Shown here piece after piece: positions 51,910-60,524 of a stretch of 64,000 nt of DNA. The notes beneath the pieces were generated by a model. The model saw nothing but the letters and a program-made list of their open reading frames with translations, was not told where the DNA came from and did no database searches. The position numbers were made by a program, and so were the translations under genes. The stretch covers positions 62,001 to 126,000 of the forward strand of contig WYAX01000016.1 in NCBI GenBank assembly GCA_011525625.1. The letters are read 5' to 3'. This DNA is from Nitrospira defluvii (GTDB lineage: Bacteria; Nitrospirota; Nitrospiria; Nitrospirales; Nitrospiraceae). How positions within the stretch are numbered: position 1 is the first letter of the stretch; each line of letters opens with the position of its first letter.

Positions 51910-52137
51910 ATGATCAAAACCCTTCAGAAGCACGGCAACAGCATGGCGCTGGTCATCGAAAAACCGATGATGGAAGCGCTCGGCATCACCGAGGATACTC
52001 CGTTACAGATTACGCTCAACGGCAATGCGCTCGTCATCACACCGGCGAATGTAGGAATAGGTCAAGCGCGGGTTGAAGAGTCGCTCAAGAAGATGCGTCG
52101 CCGGTACGGGCCGATGCTCAAACGGTTGGCGGAGTAG
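51910..52137 (+). CDS. AbrB/MazE-type antitoxin
   Basis: This 75-residue protein has a SpoVT/AbrB swapped-hairpin pattern (KHGNSMALVIEKPMMEALGI, PLQITLNGNALVITPA), which binds DNA, and a charged C-terminal tail that would contact the toxin. A purine-rich ribosome site lies just upstream. It is followed after 3 bp by the Doc-like gene, so the pair forms a toxin-antitoxin operon. In such modules the antitoxin usually represses the promoter. Confidence 0.85.
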   Translation: MIKTLQKHGNSMALVIEKPMMEALGITEDTPLQITLNGNALVITPANVGIGQARVEESLKKMRRRYGPMLKRLAE

Positions 52138-52140
52138 GCC

Positions 52141-52539
52141 GTGAAAGAGATCGCCTTTCTCAGCGTCGAGGACGTGGTGCAGATTCATGCCAGCGCCATT
52201 GCGCACGAGGGCGGCATGGAAGGAGTGAGGGATCACAACCTGCTCGATGCAGCCGTCGCGATGCCGCGGCAACAGTTTGGGGGCGCCTATCTTCACGAGG
52301 ATATGGCAGCTATGGCCGCGGCCTATCTGTTTCACATCGCCCAAAACCACCCGTTCTTCGATGGAAATAAGCGAGCGGCAGTCATGGCAGCGTTTGTGTT
52401 TCTCGATAACAACGGGATCGAGCTCACGACCGCGCCTCATGATCTCGAAACCGCGACGCGCAAGGTCGCGGCCGGGAACATGGCGAAGGATGAACTGATT
52501 CGTTGGATGCGCACACAGACCGGCGGCGGGAAGGGATAA
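52141..52539 (+). CDS. Doc-type toxin (Fic fold)
   Basis: This 132-residue protein begins at GTG 52141. The Fic motif is HPFFDGNKRAA (His at about 70), with Lys-Arg-Ala instead of the second part of the canonical AMP-transfer motif, as in Doc proteins. It starts with the typical FLSVEDVVQIHASAI and GGMEGVRDHNLLDAAVAMP blocks. P1 Doc phosphorylates EF-Tu; the same activity here is inferred from family membership. The AbrB-type antitoxin is directly upstream rather than the Phd type of the classical module, a known kind of partner exchange. Confidence 0.88.
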   Translation: MKEIAFLSVEDVVQIHASAIAHEGGMEGVRDHNLLDAAVAMPRQQFGGAYLHEDMAAMAAAYLFHIAQNHPFFDGNKRAAVMAAFVFLDNNGIELTTAPHDLETATRKVAAGNMAKDELIRWMRTQTGGGKG

Positions 52540-52660
52540 CCTTCACCGGCCGCCGGGTTTGTCGAGGAGGCGGTTCCGACTCGCAGGGATCGATCCAGCA
52601 GTCGTCGGGATATCGTCTGACGGTTCCTACCGCCTCGGACTGTGCTGAAGCCTGTTACCG

Positions 52661-53224
52661 TTACAGTTTGCCGACGAGATCCAGGCCGGGCTTCAACGTG
52701 GCTTGTCCTGGTTGCCAACTGGCAGGGCAGACTTCGCCTTCGCCGCTGCGGACGCGGATCGCGGCCTGCAGTTTACGCAGCGTTTCATCGGCATTGCGGC
52801 CGATGCTGTTGTCATGCATTTCACAGGCGCGCAACACGCCGTCGGGATCGATCAAAAACGTTCCGCGGAGCGCCACACCATCATCTTCCAGATACACACC
52901 GAAAGCCTGCGACAGCGCCCTGGTCGGGTCGGCAATCAACGGGAATTTGACGGAACGAATCGTCGCCGACGCGTCATGCCAAGCCTTGTGGACAAAGACG
53001 GAGTCGGTGCTGACGCCCCAAACCTGCGCGCCGAGCTTTTGAAATTCAGGATACAGCTTGGCCATCTCCGCCAATTCCGTCGGGCAGACGAAGGTAAAAT
53101 CGCCGGGGTAAAAGAAGACAATCAACCATTTCCCCCGCTGGTCATTGAATGTGACCGATTGAATCGAGTCTTCGGCGTAGGCTTGATAGGTTCCGTCAGG
53201 GACCGGTTTCCCGATGGCAATCAT
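52661..53224 (-). CDS. ahpC: AhpC-type 2-Cys peroxiredoxin
   Basis: This 187-residue protein is the exact usual AhpC length. The peroxidatic Cys is C47 (FTFVCPTE) and the resolving Cys is C166 (EVCPASW). Other blocks are FFYPGDFTF and the FRGTFLIDP-like RGTFLIDPDG. It reduces peroxides with electrons from AhpF or a thioredoxin-type donor, neither of which is in the window. The frame extends upstream to 53332, but AAAGGAA just before ATG 53224 fixes the start. Peroxide defence near iron-uptake genes is common, but there is no operon link here. Confidence 0.93.
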   Translation of the reverse strand: MIAIGKPVPDGTYQAYAEDSIQSVTFNDQRGKWLIVFFYPGDFTFVCPTELAEMAKLYPEFQKLGAQVWGVSTDSVFVHKAWHDASATIRSVKFPLIADPTRALSQAFGVYLEDDGVALRGTFLIDPDGVLRACEMHDNSIGRNADETLRKLQAAIRVRSGEGEVCPASWQPGQATLKPGLDLVGKL

Positions 53225-53583
53225 GGTTCCTTTCTTGATCGTACCGACCGTATCGATGTCGATCATCGAGAGAGTGAAGGAGTACGTACGTGCCCCGTTA
53301 GCCACCGGATAGTAACAACTGCCTGCCACCAACGTCTACCGGTCACCCGCGAGAAATTCGGCGCTCCCACGGCGTGGCACAATCGGCCTCGAATTTCGCA
53401 TGAGACCAATCCCACCTACGGCCCATACAACAATCCGCTGCAGGCGGCACTGGTCTTATCTTGAGGCCGGCTTGGTATCTGTGGGCCTGGCCGAGAGGTC
53501 GTTCGCGAACGATGCGTGGATCTCGCGGAAATCGTGGATCATTCCATTCACCATCGAAATTCGAAGATGATGCCCGCCGGCGG
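53225..53583. other. Gene-free stretch with a 14-bp palindrome
   Basis: No coding region is supported between the peroxiredoxin and the antitoxin-like gene. A perfect palindrome, TCGTTCGCGAACGA, is at 53499-53512. If the antitoxin-like gene once had a toxin downstream on the minus strand, it would have lain here, but I see no recognisable remnant. Confidence 0.35.
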
Positions 53584-53778
53584 TCAACGACCGGCGTATT
53601 TGCGCCAACGAGCAATGCTTTCTTTCGATGCTTGATGAGTGAGAACACGCCTCTCTGCGACATCCTGGGGTCCCTTCTCGACCTGTTGCTTGAAAAAAGC
53701 TTCTCTATAAATCATACCGATGGCCGCATCATCCGGTAGGTTTTGACTCATCTCCAACGCTTCGGTCTTAGCCTTCAT
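53584..53778 (-). CDS. Orphan antitoxin-like small protein
   Basis: This 64-residue protein has AGGAGA about 8 bp before its ATG. The sequence LPDDAAIGMIYREAFFKQQVEKG followed by LTHQASKESIARWRKY resembles the C-terminal part of small type II antitoxins, whose members read LPDDAT...IYxRxKIExG...SHEEVKxR. No toxin gene follows. It is either an orphan or a leftover of a broken module. The family call is by pattern only. Confidence 0.5.
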   Translation of the reverse strand: MKAKTEALEMSQNLPDDAAIGMIYREAFFKQQVEKGPQDVAERRVLTHQASKESIARWRKYAGR

Positions 53779-54185
53779 GCTCGTCTCTTCTCCTGCTGAT
53801 GCTATCGAATCAGCGATGCTCAGAAGGTAGATAGCGCAAGTAAGGCACGGCGCCTGGCGTCATCCGGAAGAATGTTATTCGCATCCCTCCTTGGTGTGTG
53901 AGCCGATGAAACATGCGGATTTTTTTAGACCAGTCTAGTATTGGTCTATAGAGACCCTGCGGGTGAGGAGGATGACAGGAAGCACTGAATTGGCTCGTAC
54001 GAGGCGAAAACGAAGCTGCCAGAACTGTTCACCGCCCGGACAGCCTTGAAGAACGCATGCGTTCATGTCAGCCCGTTGACCGAGGGCCGTGACCAGGCAT
54101 CGCCCTGAGGGGCGTGCCTCCTGTGAAACGGCGAACGGCGCGCGCCCTCCCGCACCTTCCTGAGCCAAATCCGCGAATCAGGCTT
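53779..54185. other. Gene-free stretch downstream of the siderophore receptor, with an inverted repeat
   Basis: No gene is supported. An inverted repeat with 7-bp arms (TAGACCA / TGGTCTA, 9-bp spacer) lies at 53926-53948 next to a run of T on the plus strand. The T run precedes the stem on the plus strand and would be A on the minus strand, so it is not a normal terminator for the receptor gene. Confidence 0.35.
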
Positions 54186-56693
54186 CTAATAAAACTCTAA
54201 CTTGAGCGAGCCGATCACCGTCAGCGGCGCGCCGGGATAGAGGGCCAAGCCCGAAAACTGGGATCCGGCGAAGTACCGCTGATCAAGCAGGTTGCTGAAA
54301 TTGACAGCGGCCAGGAGGTTGGTCTTCTCAAAGACCTGCGGCTTCCGATAGTACAACGCAGCGTCCAATCGGACGAAACCCGCCATTTCGAAGGGGGCAC
54401 CGCAATCGGCTGGATTCTGGCATGCGATGATTCCCTGGCGGCGACCTTGTGCGTACAGGCCGACCCCCGCGCCAAATCCCTTGCCAAGTCCTTCCGGCAA
54501 AAAATACGTCGTCCACAAGCTTCCCTGGTGGAGCGGGACATTTGCGAGTCTACTGCCGATAGCAAATGTATTGTCCTCCGTGACCTTCGCATCCGTATAG
54601 GCGTAGGTTGCGATCACGTTCCAACCGGGCCCGATCTCCCCGTTCAGGTCGAATTCGAACCCCCGGCTGCGCTGCTCGCCTGCGGTGACTGAGAAGGCGG
54701 GGCCATTGACGGGATCAGTGGTCAACACATTCCTCTTGGTGATAGTAAAGGCGGCCAGGGTTGAGCGAAGCCGCCCGTTCTCCGTCTGAAATTTGAGACC
54801 GCCTTCGATGGCTTTCCCACGCTCAGGCCGGAAGATGCTTCCGGTGACGCTGCGTGCTCCCGCGAACTGAGGCGCGAAAGATTCCGTATAGTTGGCAAAG
54901 ATCGAGACCCATGGCCAAGGCTGGTAGGCGGCTCCAATCGACGGGCTGAACGCCGTTTCCGTCGTATTGGTCCCTCGCGTGGTCGGATCGAAGTCGTCCG
55001 GGCGACTCCGCTCTTTCTGTTCGATCACATCGTAGCGACCCCCGAGATGAACATGCAGGTTCGGCAAGAGATCAATCTGGTCGCCTGCATAGACTCCGAG
55101 GATACTGTTCGTATTGAGAAAATTACCGGCAGAAGTAAGTGGACCATCGGTAAAGAGGGGCCGGCTGGAGTTGAAGACGTTGATAGCGTTTCCCAGCGCC
55201 CCCAAATCGCTCCGGAACTGCTGTGATTGCACTTCACGCCCAAGTTCAATGCCGACAACACTCTTGTGTTTGATCGACTGGGTCGTGAATGTTCCCAACA
55301 GTTCATTCTGCCAGTAGTGGCTCTGATTGACCGACGGCAATTCGTTGCGCTCCAATGACAGAATTCCTGTCGTGTCATCGAGGCTTGAACCTTCAAGGCT
55401 TGAGTAGCGTTCATGCGTCACTGCAGTACGAAAGGCACTGCGCAACCGGAGCTGAGTATTCAAATCATGGAGCAGAATCAGAGTGGCCTTCCCCGCATTG
55501 GTTTCCCGTCGGCGAGCCGGATCGCCCAGAAATCGACCGACAGGAATCGGCGCCGGGGCATTACCGAAGGCGACAAGACCTCGATCGATCGGCGATTTGT
55601 CGTAAACGTACTCGCCTTCGAATCGAAAGGTGGTCCGCGGCCCGATCTCCCATCCGATCGTCGGAGCAAGAAAGACTCGGTCGGTCTTCACACCCTCTCG
55701 GAAACTTTCTGCCGATTCGTACAACCCATTGAATCGATAGGTCAGAGTCTTACTTTCGTTCAGCGGCCCGCCGACATCGAACGTGGGACGGTAGAGATTG
55801 TAGCTGCCGACGATCACTTCCGTGGCGGCGTAGCGATCTTTCAACGGAGCCTTGGTGACCTGATTGATGATCCCTCCCGGATCCGATCGCCCATACAGGT
55901 AGGACGGCGGCCCCTTCACAACCTCAATACTTTCGAGGTTGATGACGTCGTAGGGGACTTTGGTGCCGAACGTGCCATCGTCGCGAAAGCCGTTTTTAAA
56001 TACGTTCAAGTTGGTCTCAAACCCACGAATCGTAAACGCGCCGCCTCGCCCACCGCCCGACTGCGACTGAAACACGCCGCTTACATTCCGCAACGCGTCA
56101 TTCATGCGAATCACTTTTTGATCCTCCATGACCTGACGAGTCACCACGCTGATAGAGCGCGGAACGTCTTCAATCGGGACGGGAATCCTCGTGGCACTCG
56201 AGGACTCATCCGCAGTATAGCGATGCTCGTCCCGTTCCTTGACATCCTTCACCACAATCTCCGGCACCTTGACGGGCTTCGGTGGCGGTGCTGCGGCTGT
56301 CATCGCCCCGTTGGACGGCGGGGTTTGGCTTTTTGGAGGGATCACCACCGGCCCCACGGGCGGCAACATGCCCCGCTCGATGGTCGCCATCTGGGCCCCG
56401 TCCATCCGGTAGGTCAGGCCAGTGTCGGCCAGCAGAGTTCGTAAACCCTGCTCGCGCGTATAGGTGCCCACCAGACCGCGCGTATCGATCCCGCTGGTCA
56501 GTTCGCTTGACGCGCTGACCTGCCAGCCGCTTGCGACGGCAAAGGCATTCAAGGCCGAACCCAACGGCTGCGCGGGAATGTTGAAATCGAGCGGGGCGGC
56601 CGCCGGCGGCGTCGCCCCCTCCTGCGCCAGGCCTATTCCCACATTCCACGTCAGCATCATCACCCACGCGAACATCCACGCATACTTCAGCAT
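54186..56693 (-). CDS. TonB-dependent siderophore receptor with STN signalling domain
   Basis: This 835-residue protein starts at ATG 56693, with AGGAGG about 7 bp upstream. A signal peptide (about 1-23, cut near LAQ) is followed by an STN domain (about 35-108: LDFNIPAQPLGSALNAFAVASGWQV). A TonB-box-like EIVVK comes next, then a plug domain (VEDVPRSISVVTRQVMEDQ, NVSGVFQSQSGGGRGGAFTIRGF) and a 22-strand-type barrel ending in KLEFY with the expected terminal aromatic. STN domains pass the ligand signal to FecR, which is encoded directly upstream together with FecI, so uptake and signalling are coupled. It is the best candidate receptor for the siderophore made by the NRPS operon. Confidence 0.95.
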   Translation of the reverse strand: MLKYAWMFAWVMMLTWNVGIGLAQEGATPPAAAPLDFNIPAQPLGSALNAFAVASGWQVSASSELTSGIDTRGLVGTYTREQGLRTLLADTGLTYRMDGAQMATIERGMLPPVGPVVIPPKSQTPPSNGAMTAAAPPPKPVKVPEIVVKDVKERDEHRYTADESSSATRIPVPIEDVPRSISVVTRQVMEDQKVIRMNDALRNVSGVFQSQSGGGRGGAFTIRGFETNLNVFKNGFRDDGTFGTKVPYDVINLESIEVVKGPPSYLYGRSDPGGIINQVTKAPLKDRYAATEVIVGSYNLYRPTFDVGGPLNESKTLTYRFNGLYESAESFREGVKTDRVFLAPTIGWEIGPRTTFRFEGEYVYDKSPIDRGLVAFGNAPAPIPVGRFLGDPARRRETNAGKATLILLHDLNTQLRLRSAFRTAVTHERYSSLEGSSLDDTTGILSLERNELPSVNQSHYWQNELLGTFTTQSIKHKSVVGIELGREVQSQQFRSDLGALGNAINVFNSSRPLFTDGPLTSAGNFLNTNSILGVYAGDQIDLLPNLHVHLGGRYDVIEQKERSRPDDFDPTTRGTNTTETAFSPSIGAAYQPWPWVSIFANYTESFAPQFAGARSVTGSIFRPERGKAIEGGLKFQTENGRLRSTLAAFTITKRNVLTTDPVNGPAFSVTAGEQRSRGFEFDLNGEIGPGWNVIATYAYTDAKVTEDNTFAIGSRLANVPLHQGSLWTTYFLPEGLGKGFGAGVGLYAQGRRQGIIACQNPADCGAPFEMAGFVRLDAALYYRKPQVFEKTNLLAAVNFSNLLDQRYFAGSQFSGLALYPGAPLTVIGSLKLEFY

Positions 56694-56722
56694 CGACGCC
56701 TCCTGTCCGTTTTCTCTGTGTG

Positions 56723-56747
56723 TAGACGGAGCGGGGCAAGGGTTTTC
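56723..56747 (-). promoter_or_regulatory. Possible FecI-type ECF promoter of the receptor gene
   Basis: In the 97-bp gap between fecR and the receptor, the minus strand reads GAAAAC (56747-56742), 13 bp, then CGTCTA (56728-56723). CGTC-type -10 elements are common in iron-starvation ECF promoters. The spacing is shorter than usual, so this is tentative. Confidence 0.3.
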
Positions 56748-56790
56748 GCACCTGACAACGATGGGGGGCGGAGAAAAATTACGAATTGGA

Positions 56791-57795
56791 TTAAAAGAGG
56801 ATGACGACGCGATCGGCCAGGGTGGCCGTGCGGAGCGGGAAAGTCTTCGTGAGGTGATACAGCACGTTGGAGGGCTCGTCCAGCTTGTAGGTGCCGGTGA
56901 CGTGCCGGTTCGCCATCTCCCGGTTCCACAGCACAATCGTGCCGGGATAGTATCGGCGGAGTTCTTCGATCAGTGAGGCCAGGGGGACGTCATCGACGAT
57001 CAAGAGGCCTTGCCGCCAAGCCGAGGCCGTGGAGACATCAATCCGTTGGACGGTTCCGAGGCGGCCGCCGGCATGTTCGACCATGTGGCCGGCGGTCAGC
57101 CGCTCCGTCGAGGCGCCGTTGCGAAGGGAGCTGACATCCACGGTGCCCTCGATGACGGTCACCCGATCGCCCCGGTCCTGTTGCCGCACGACAAACTCCG
57201 TTCCGACGGCGCGGGTAGAGGTCTCCGCGCTTTCGACCAGAAAGGGGCGCGTCGAATCGGGTTGCACATGAAAAAACGCTTCGCCCTTCAGCAGCCGGAC
57301 TGTTCGCGCCGCGCCGTCGAACGACAGGGCGATGGCCGAATGGGTATTGAGCGTCACCGTCGACTGATCCGGTAGGCGCACCGTCCTCCGCTCGCCGACC
57401 GCCGTCTGCTGGTCTGCCTGCAGCCGCGTCGGCAGGTCAACGTACACCGTCCCAAGCGCCAGGAGGACGATCGATACCGCCGTGGCCCATTTCGTGCGCA
57501 CCCAGCGGTCTTCTACGGCAGAGCCATGGCTGGAAACCGGACCACCCGCGCGGCTCCGCTCGGTGTGCGCCACCAGCAGGGCGGCCCGGTTCAAATCGGC
57601 GTTGTCCCAGATCTGCGCGAGCCGTTGATAGGCGCGGGCATGGCCGGGACTTTGCGCTCGCCAGATCTCGAACGACCGTCGGTCTTCTGCCGTGGCCTCG
57701 CGATCGCTCAAACGAGCCAACCATCCGATCGCTTCTTCCCGGAGCGCCGGGTCGTCCGGCGGCGACTGATCCTGTGGCTGTGAAGGAGACGGCAT
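56791..57795 (-). CDS. fecR: FecR-family anti-sigma factor/signal transducer
   Basis: This 334-residue protein has the FecR layout. A cytoplasmic N-terminal sigma-binding part contains EEAIGWLARLSDREATAEDRRSFEIWRAQSPGH with the conserved Trp residues. One membrane helix lies at about 102-120. The periplasmic FecR domain contains GERRTVRLPDQSTVTLNTHSAI and GEAFFHVQ, and a C-terminal part (PLASLIEELRRYYPGTI) contacts the receptor STN domain. The likely start is ATG 57795, with a modest GAGG upstream; the frame stays open to 57945. It lies between fecI (76 bp) and the receptor (97 bp). Confidence 0.93.
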   Translation of the reverse strand: MPSPSQPQDQSPPDDPALREEAIGWLARLSDREATAEDRRSFEIWRAQSPGHARAYQRLAQIWDNADLNRAALLVAHTERSRAGGPVSSHGSAVEDRWVRTKWATAVSIVLLALGTVYVDLPTRLQADQQTAVGERRTVRLPDQSTVTLNTHSAIALSFDGAARTVRLLKGEAFFHVQPDSTRPFLVESAETSTRAVGTEFVVRQQDRGDRVTVIEGTVDVSSLRNGASTERLTAGHMVEHAGGRLGTVQRIDVSTASAWRQGLLIVDDVPLASLIEELRRYYPGTIVLWNREMANRHVTGTYKLDEPSNVLYHLTKTFPLRTATLADRVVILF

Positions 57796-57871
57796 ACGGT
57801 GCCTCAAGGGCGGCGTCGGCGGTTCGAGAAGGGGCCAGTATATCGTGTGACGGTTCGGCACTCCAAGACAC

Positions 57872-58390
57872 TTACTCGTTCTGGTCGAGCGCGGCGATAG
57901 CCCGAGTGGTTTGGTCGATCGCTCGGCGGATATGTTTGTCAACACCGCTGACTGAAATATTCATCCGCGCCGCGATTTCGAGGTAGGCGCAGCCATGGAC
58001 CCGGTAGAGGAGAAAGGCTTCTCGCGTGCGCGGGGGCAGATTGTTGATGACCGCCATGTATTGTTCGAGACGTTGCTTCCCCATCAGCTCGCGTTCTTGC
58101 GTCGGCCTGGGGGAAGGCAGTTCGAGCGCCGCGTCCAACGGCTCCGCCTGGCCCAGCCCGCTTTGGCCTGCGCGCAGATGATCGATAGCGAGATTTGTGG
58201 CAATGCGGTGGAGGAGCGCGCGCGGATGCCCCACGGATTGGATATCCGTCAGCCGCACCAACCGCAAATAGGTTTCCTGCACCAAGTCCGCGGCCGTGTC
58301 CCGTGACCGCACCATCTGCGACATGCGCCGTAACAGCTCAGCGCGATATTCCCGAAACAGGGATTCAACTTGGGCGTAGGAAAGCGACAT
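57872..58390 (-). CDS. fecI: FecI-type ECF sigma factor
   Basis: This 172-residue sigma-70 factor of the ECF iron-starvation group has region 2 visible as FREYRAELLRRMSQMVRSRDTAADLVQETYLRL and region 4 as LPPRTREAFLLYRVHGCAYLEIAARMNISVSGVDKHIRRA. The ATG at 58390 is 7 bp from a GAAGG, a better spacing than the ATG at 58396. With FecR and the STN receptor it forms a complete cell-surface signalling set that should switch on the receptor gene when the siderophore is present. Confidence 0.93.
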   Translation of the reverse strand: MSLSYAQVESLFREYRAELLRRMSQMVRSRDTAADLVQETYLRLVRLTDIQSVGHPRALLHRIATNLAIDHLRAGQSGLGQAEPLDAALELPSPRPTQERELMGKQRLEQYMAVINNLPPRTREAFLLYRVHGCAYLEIAARMNISVSGVDKHIRRAIDQTTRAIAALDQNE

Positions 58391-58532
58391 AGGCATGCCT
58401 TCGAAATCCGGTCAGCACGGCAATGGGAGGGGACGCTAACACGGAGCGATTCCCGAAGAGAATGTCCGGTATCCGGAAGATGAGGCAGGTCGGGTGGTTC
58501 AAGGTCGGGAGCAGGGGCCGGTCGATGACGCG

Positions 58533-59753
58533 TTACCGATGGGCGACAGTTCCAGCCGTGGGCTTGCTCAGCGCGGCGTTGATCGCCGTCACACTTCCGC
58601 GCCGTTTCGCCCAGATCACGACGCCGGTGACGGAGAGGGCGGCAACGACCAGCCCCATGAGCGAAATGAAGATGCGGCCCGGAATTCCGGCAATGCGGCC
58701 GCTGTGGAGGGGGAATTGTAACTGGAGAAAGATATCGCCCGCGGTGCCGCTGCCGGGAATATGCTCGCCCAGGTAGTCTCCGGTTACGCCGTCATAATAC
58801 AGCCTCCGGACGCCGAAGCCGCCCGAGCCGTGATCCTGTCCGGGGTGAAAAAATCGCACCTGATAGATCCCAAAGCGGGCGTTGTAGGAGGCGCTCCCGA
58901 CCGGTTCCTGCCAGCCTTTCCGCTGCGCGGCTTCCACGGCCTGCGCAATGATGGCGGCATAGTCCCCTCGCGGCTCTAGCGGCTGATTCAACGGCCGCTG
59001 TGGCCGCAGATCGAACGGCGAGGGGGTCACCGTGGTGACGGCCGCCACGGCGGGACGAAACAGTTCGCGGTTCAGATTCAGATACACCGCGCTCAGCGCC
59101 AAGATCAGCAGGATGGTCCAGGTCCACAAGCCGCCCGCCCGATGGAGGTCGAAGTTGAATTGATACCGGCTGCCGTGGCGAATGGCAAACGATCGTGTCC
59201 ACCTGTTCCGGTCGGGGAAGGAAATGGTGAGCGCGACAAAACAGTCGAGCAGCCAGATGAGCGCAATGCCGCCCATGAACCAGAGGCCCCAGCGATTAAT
59301 CCCGGCGAAATCCGGAATATGCATCGTGTAGTGCAATTTGTAGAGAAAGGCCAGCAGGTGCTCGCGGTCGAGCGCCACCGCTCCCCAGTCACGCCGACCG
59401 ATCTCACGGCCGGTCGCCGGGTCGATGAAGACCTGGTTATAGCCCAGTTTGTACAACGTGCCCGTGTCGGGATTCACGCGCGGTTGCACGCCGAAGAGCA
59501 GGGAATGGCCCGGTTCGGTTTGCAGGGGAATATTGCTGACGCGCGCCCGCGGATCCGCCGCCTGAATGCGGGCGGCCAGCTCGAGATACGGTAGGGGCGG
59601 ACCGCCGGCGTGCACCTCGAACAGCTCGGCATTCAGCCATTCGTCCAGTTCATGGTCCCACGAGATGATCGCGCCGGTGAGCCCGGAGACGAAGAGAAAA
59701 GCTGCCGTCAGCAATCCAGCCCAACGGTGGATAATCACCCCAGCGGCGCGCAT
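58533..59753 (-). CDS. PepSY-associated membrane protein (PiuB-like)
   Basis: This 406-residue inner-membrane protein belongs to the PepSY_TM family. TM1 has HRWAGLLTAAFLFVSGLTGAIISW, a PepSY-like periplasmic part follows, and further helices include WGLWFMGGIALIWLLDCFVALTIS and two near the C-terminus (RIFISLMGLVVAALSVTGVVIW). Members are often next to siderophore receptors and are thought to help reduce ferric siderophores or release iron in the periplasm. It has AGGAGAG about 10 bp upstream and sits 142 bp before fecI on the same strand. A fragment of a second copy lies at 60525-60588. Confidence 0.9.
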   Translation of the reverse strand: MRAAGVIIHRWAGLLTAAFLFVSGLTGAIISWDHELDEWLNAELFEVHAGGPPLPYLELAARIQAADPRARVSNIPLQTEPGHSLLFGVQPRVNPDTGTLYKLGYNQVFIDPATGREIGRRDWGAVALDREHLLAFLYKLHYTMHIPDFAGINRWGLWFMGGIALIWLLDCFVALTISFPDRNRWTRSFAIRHGSRYQFNFDLHRAGGLWTWTILLILALSAVYLNLNRELFRPAVAAVTTVTPSPFDLRPQRPLNQPLEPRGDYAAIIAQAVEAAQRKGWQEPVGSASYNARFGIYQVRFFHPGQDHGSGGFGVRRLYYDGVTGDYLGEHIPGSGTAGDIFLQLQFPLHSGRIAGIPGRIFISLMGLVVAALSVTGVVIWAKRRGSVTAINAALSKPTAGTVAHR

Positions 59754-59877
59754 CGAACGCTCACTCTCCTCTCAATGCCCTGAAGGGGCCTTCCGGTTTT
59801 GGTTCTGCTCCAGTGCGTGACAGTCGGAGAATCAAAGACACCGATCGATTGACTGAGGCTTATTGTGGGTCTACTAT

Positions 59878-60132
59878 ATGGTTATGATTAAGATCAATGT
59901 TCACGAAGCCAAGACTCATCTATCCTACTATTTGACCAAACTGAAAAAACGGGGAGAAACCATCATCTTGTGCAACCGTAATCAACCGATCGCTGAGATT
60001 CGACCCTTACCTTCGCCGCTGGCGGGCAAGCGTCCTATTGGATTGGCGAAAGGGCAGTTTTCCATTCCCAAAGCATTTTTTGATCCTTTGCCAGACGATG
60101 TGGCCGATGACTTTTCGGGCAAGACGACATGA
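59878..60132 (+). CDS. Phd/YefM-type antitoxin
   Basis: This protein of about 84 residues starts MVMIKINVHEAKTHLSYYLTKLKKRGETI, the standard Phd/YefM N-terminal DNA-binding part, followed by NRNQPIAEIRPLP. The C-terminal tail (PKAFFDPLPDDVADDF) would bind the toxin. Starts at 59863 (TTG), 59878 or 59884 are all possible; GTGGG 8 bp upstream favours 59878. It overlaps the PIN toxin gene by 4 bp (ATGA). Confidence 0.88.
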   Translation: MVMIKINVHEAKTHLSYYLTKLKKRGETIILCNRNQPIAEIRPLPSPLAGKRPIGLAKGQFSIPKAFFDPLPDDVADDFSGKTT

Positions 60133-60515
60133 AACTACTCCTCGACACGTGCACGTTCTTGTGGCTCATTTCAGACGATGCGGCACTCTCGAGCAAGGCG
60201 CGGGATCTTTTCATTGATCCTGTCAATGAGGCCTATCTCAGCAGCGTCTCAGTGTGGGAAATTGTGGTGAAGGTCGGCCTGGACAAACTTCTGCTTCCAT
60301 ACCCACCGGAGCGTTTCATCCCCGAGCAACGTGAACGACATGGAATCACCACGCTGGCCTTGGAAGAACCGGCAGTATTCTATCTTCCTCGCCTGCCCAC
60401 ACATCATCGAGATCCATTCGATCGCATGTTGATTTGTCAAGCCATCCAGCACGAACTCACCCTGCTCACACCCGATCCGTTGATCACGCAATACCCGGTC
60501 AAGACCGTCTGGTAG
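60129..60515 (+). CDS. vapC: VapC-type PIN-domain ribonuclease toxin
   Basis: This 128-residue PIN-domain protein has all the acidic metal-binding residues visible: D6 (LLLDTCTFLW), E44 (SVWEIVVK), D98 (RDPFDRMLICQA) and D116 (LLTPDPLI). VapC toxins cut tRNA or rRNA when freed from the antitoxin. The gene is coupled to the antitoxin by the 4-bp overlap. It ends just before the FecI-PepSY remnant. Confidence 0.9.
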   Translation: MKLLLDTCTFLWLISDDAALSSKARDLFIDPVNEAYLSSVSVWEIVVKVGLDKLLLPYPPERFIPEQRERHGITTLALEEPAVFYLPRLPTHHRDPFDRMLICQAIQHELTLLTPDPLITQYPVKTVW

Positions 60516-60524
60516 GACCGTTCA

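Noticed and set aside
53926-53948. TAGACCA/TGGTCTA inverted repeat as terminator of the receptor gene
   Set aside because: The T run is on the wrong side of the stem for both strands.
53935-54168. 77-codon open frame on the minus strand downstream of the receptor
   Set aside because: No ribosome site or recognisable features; reads like non-coding sequence.
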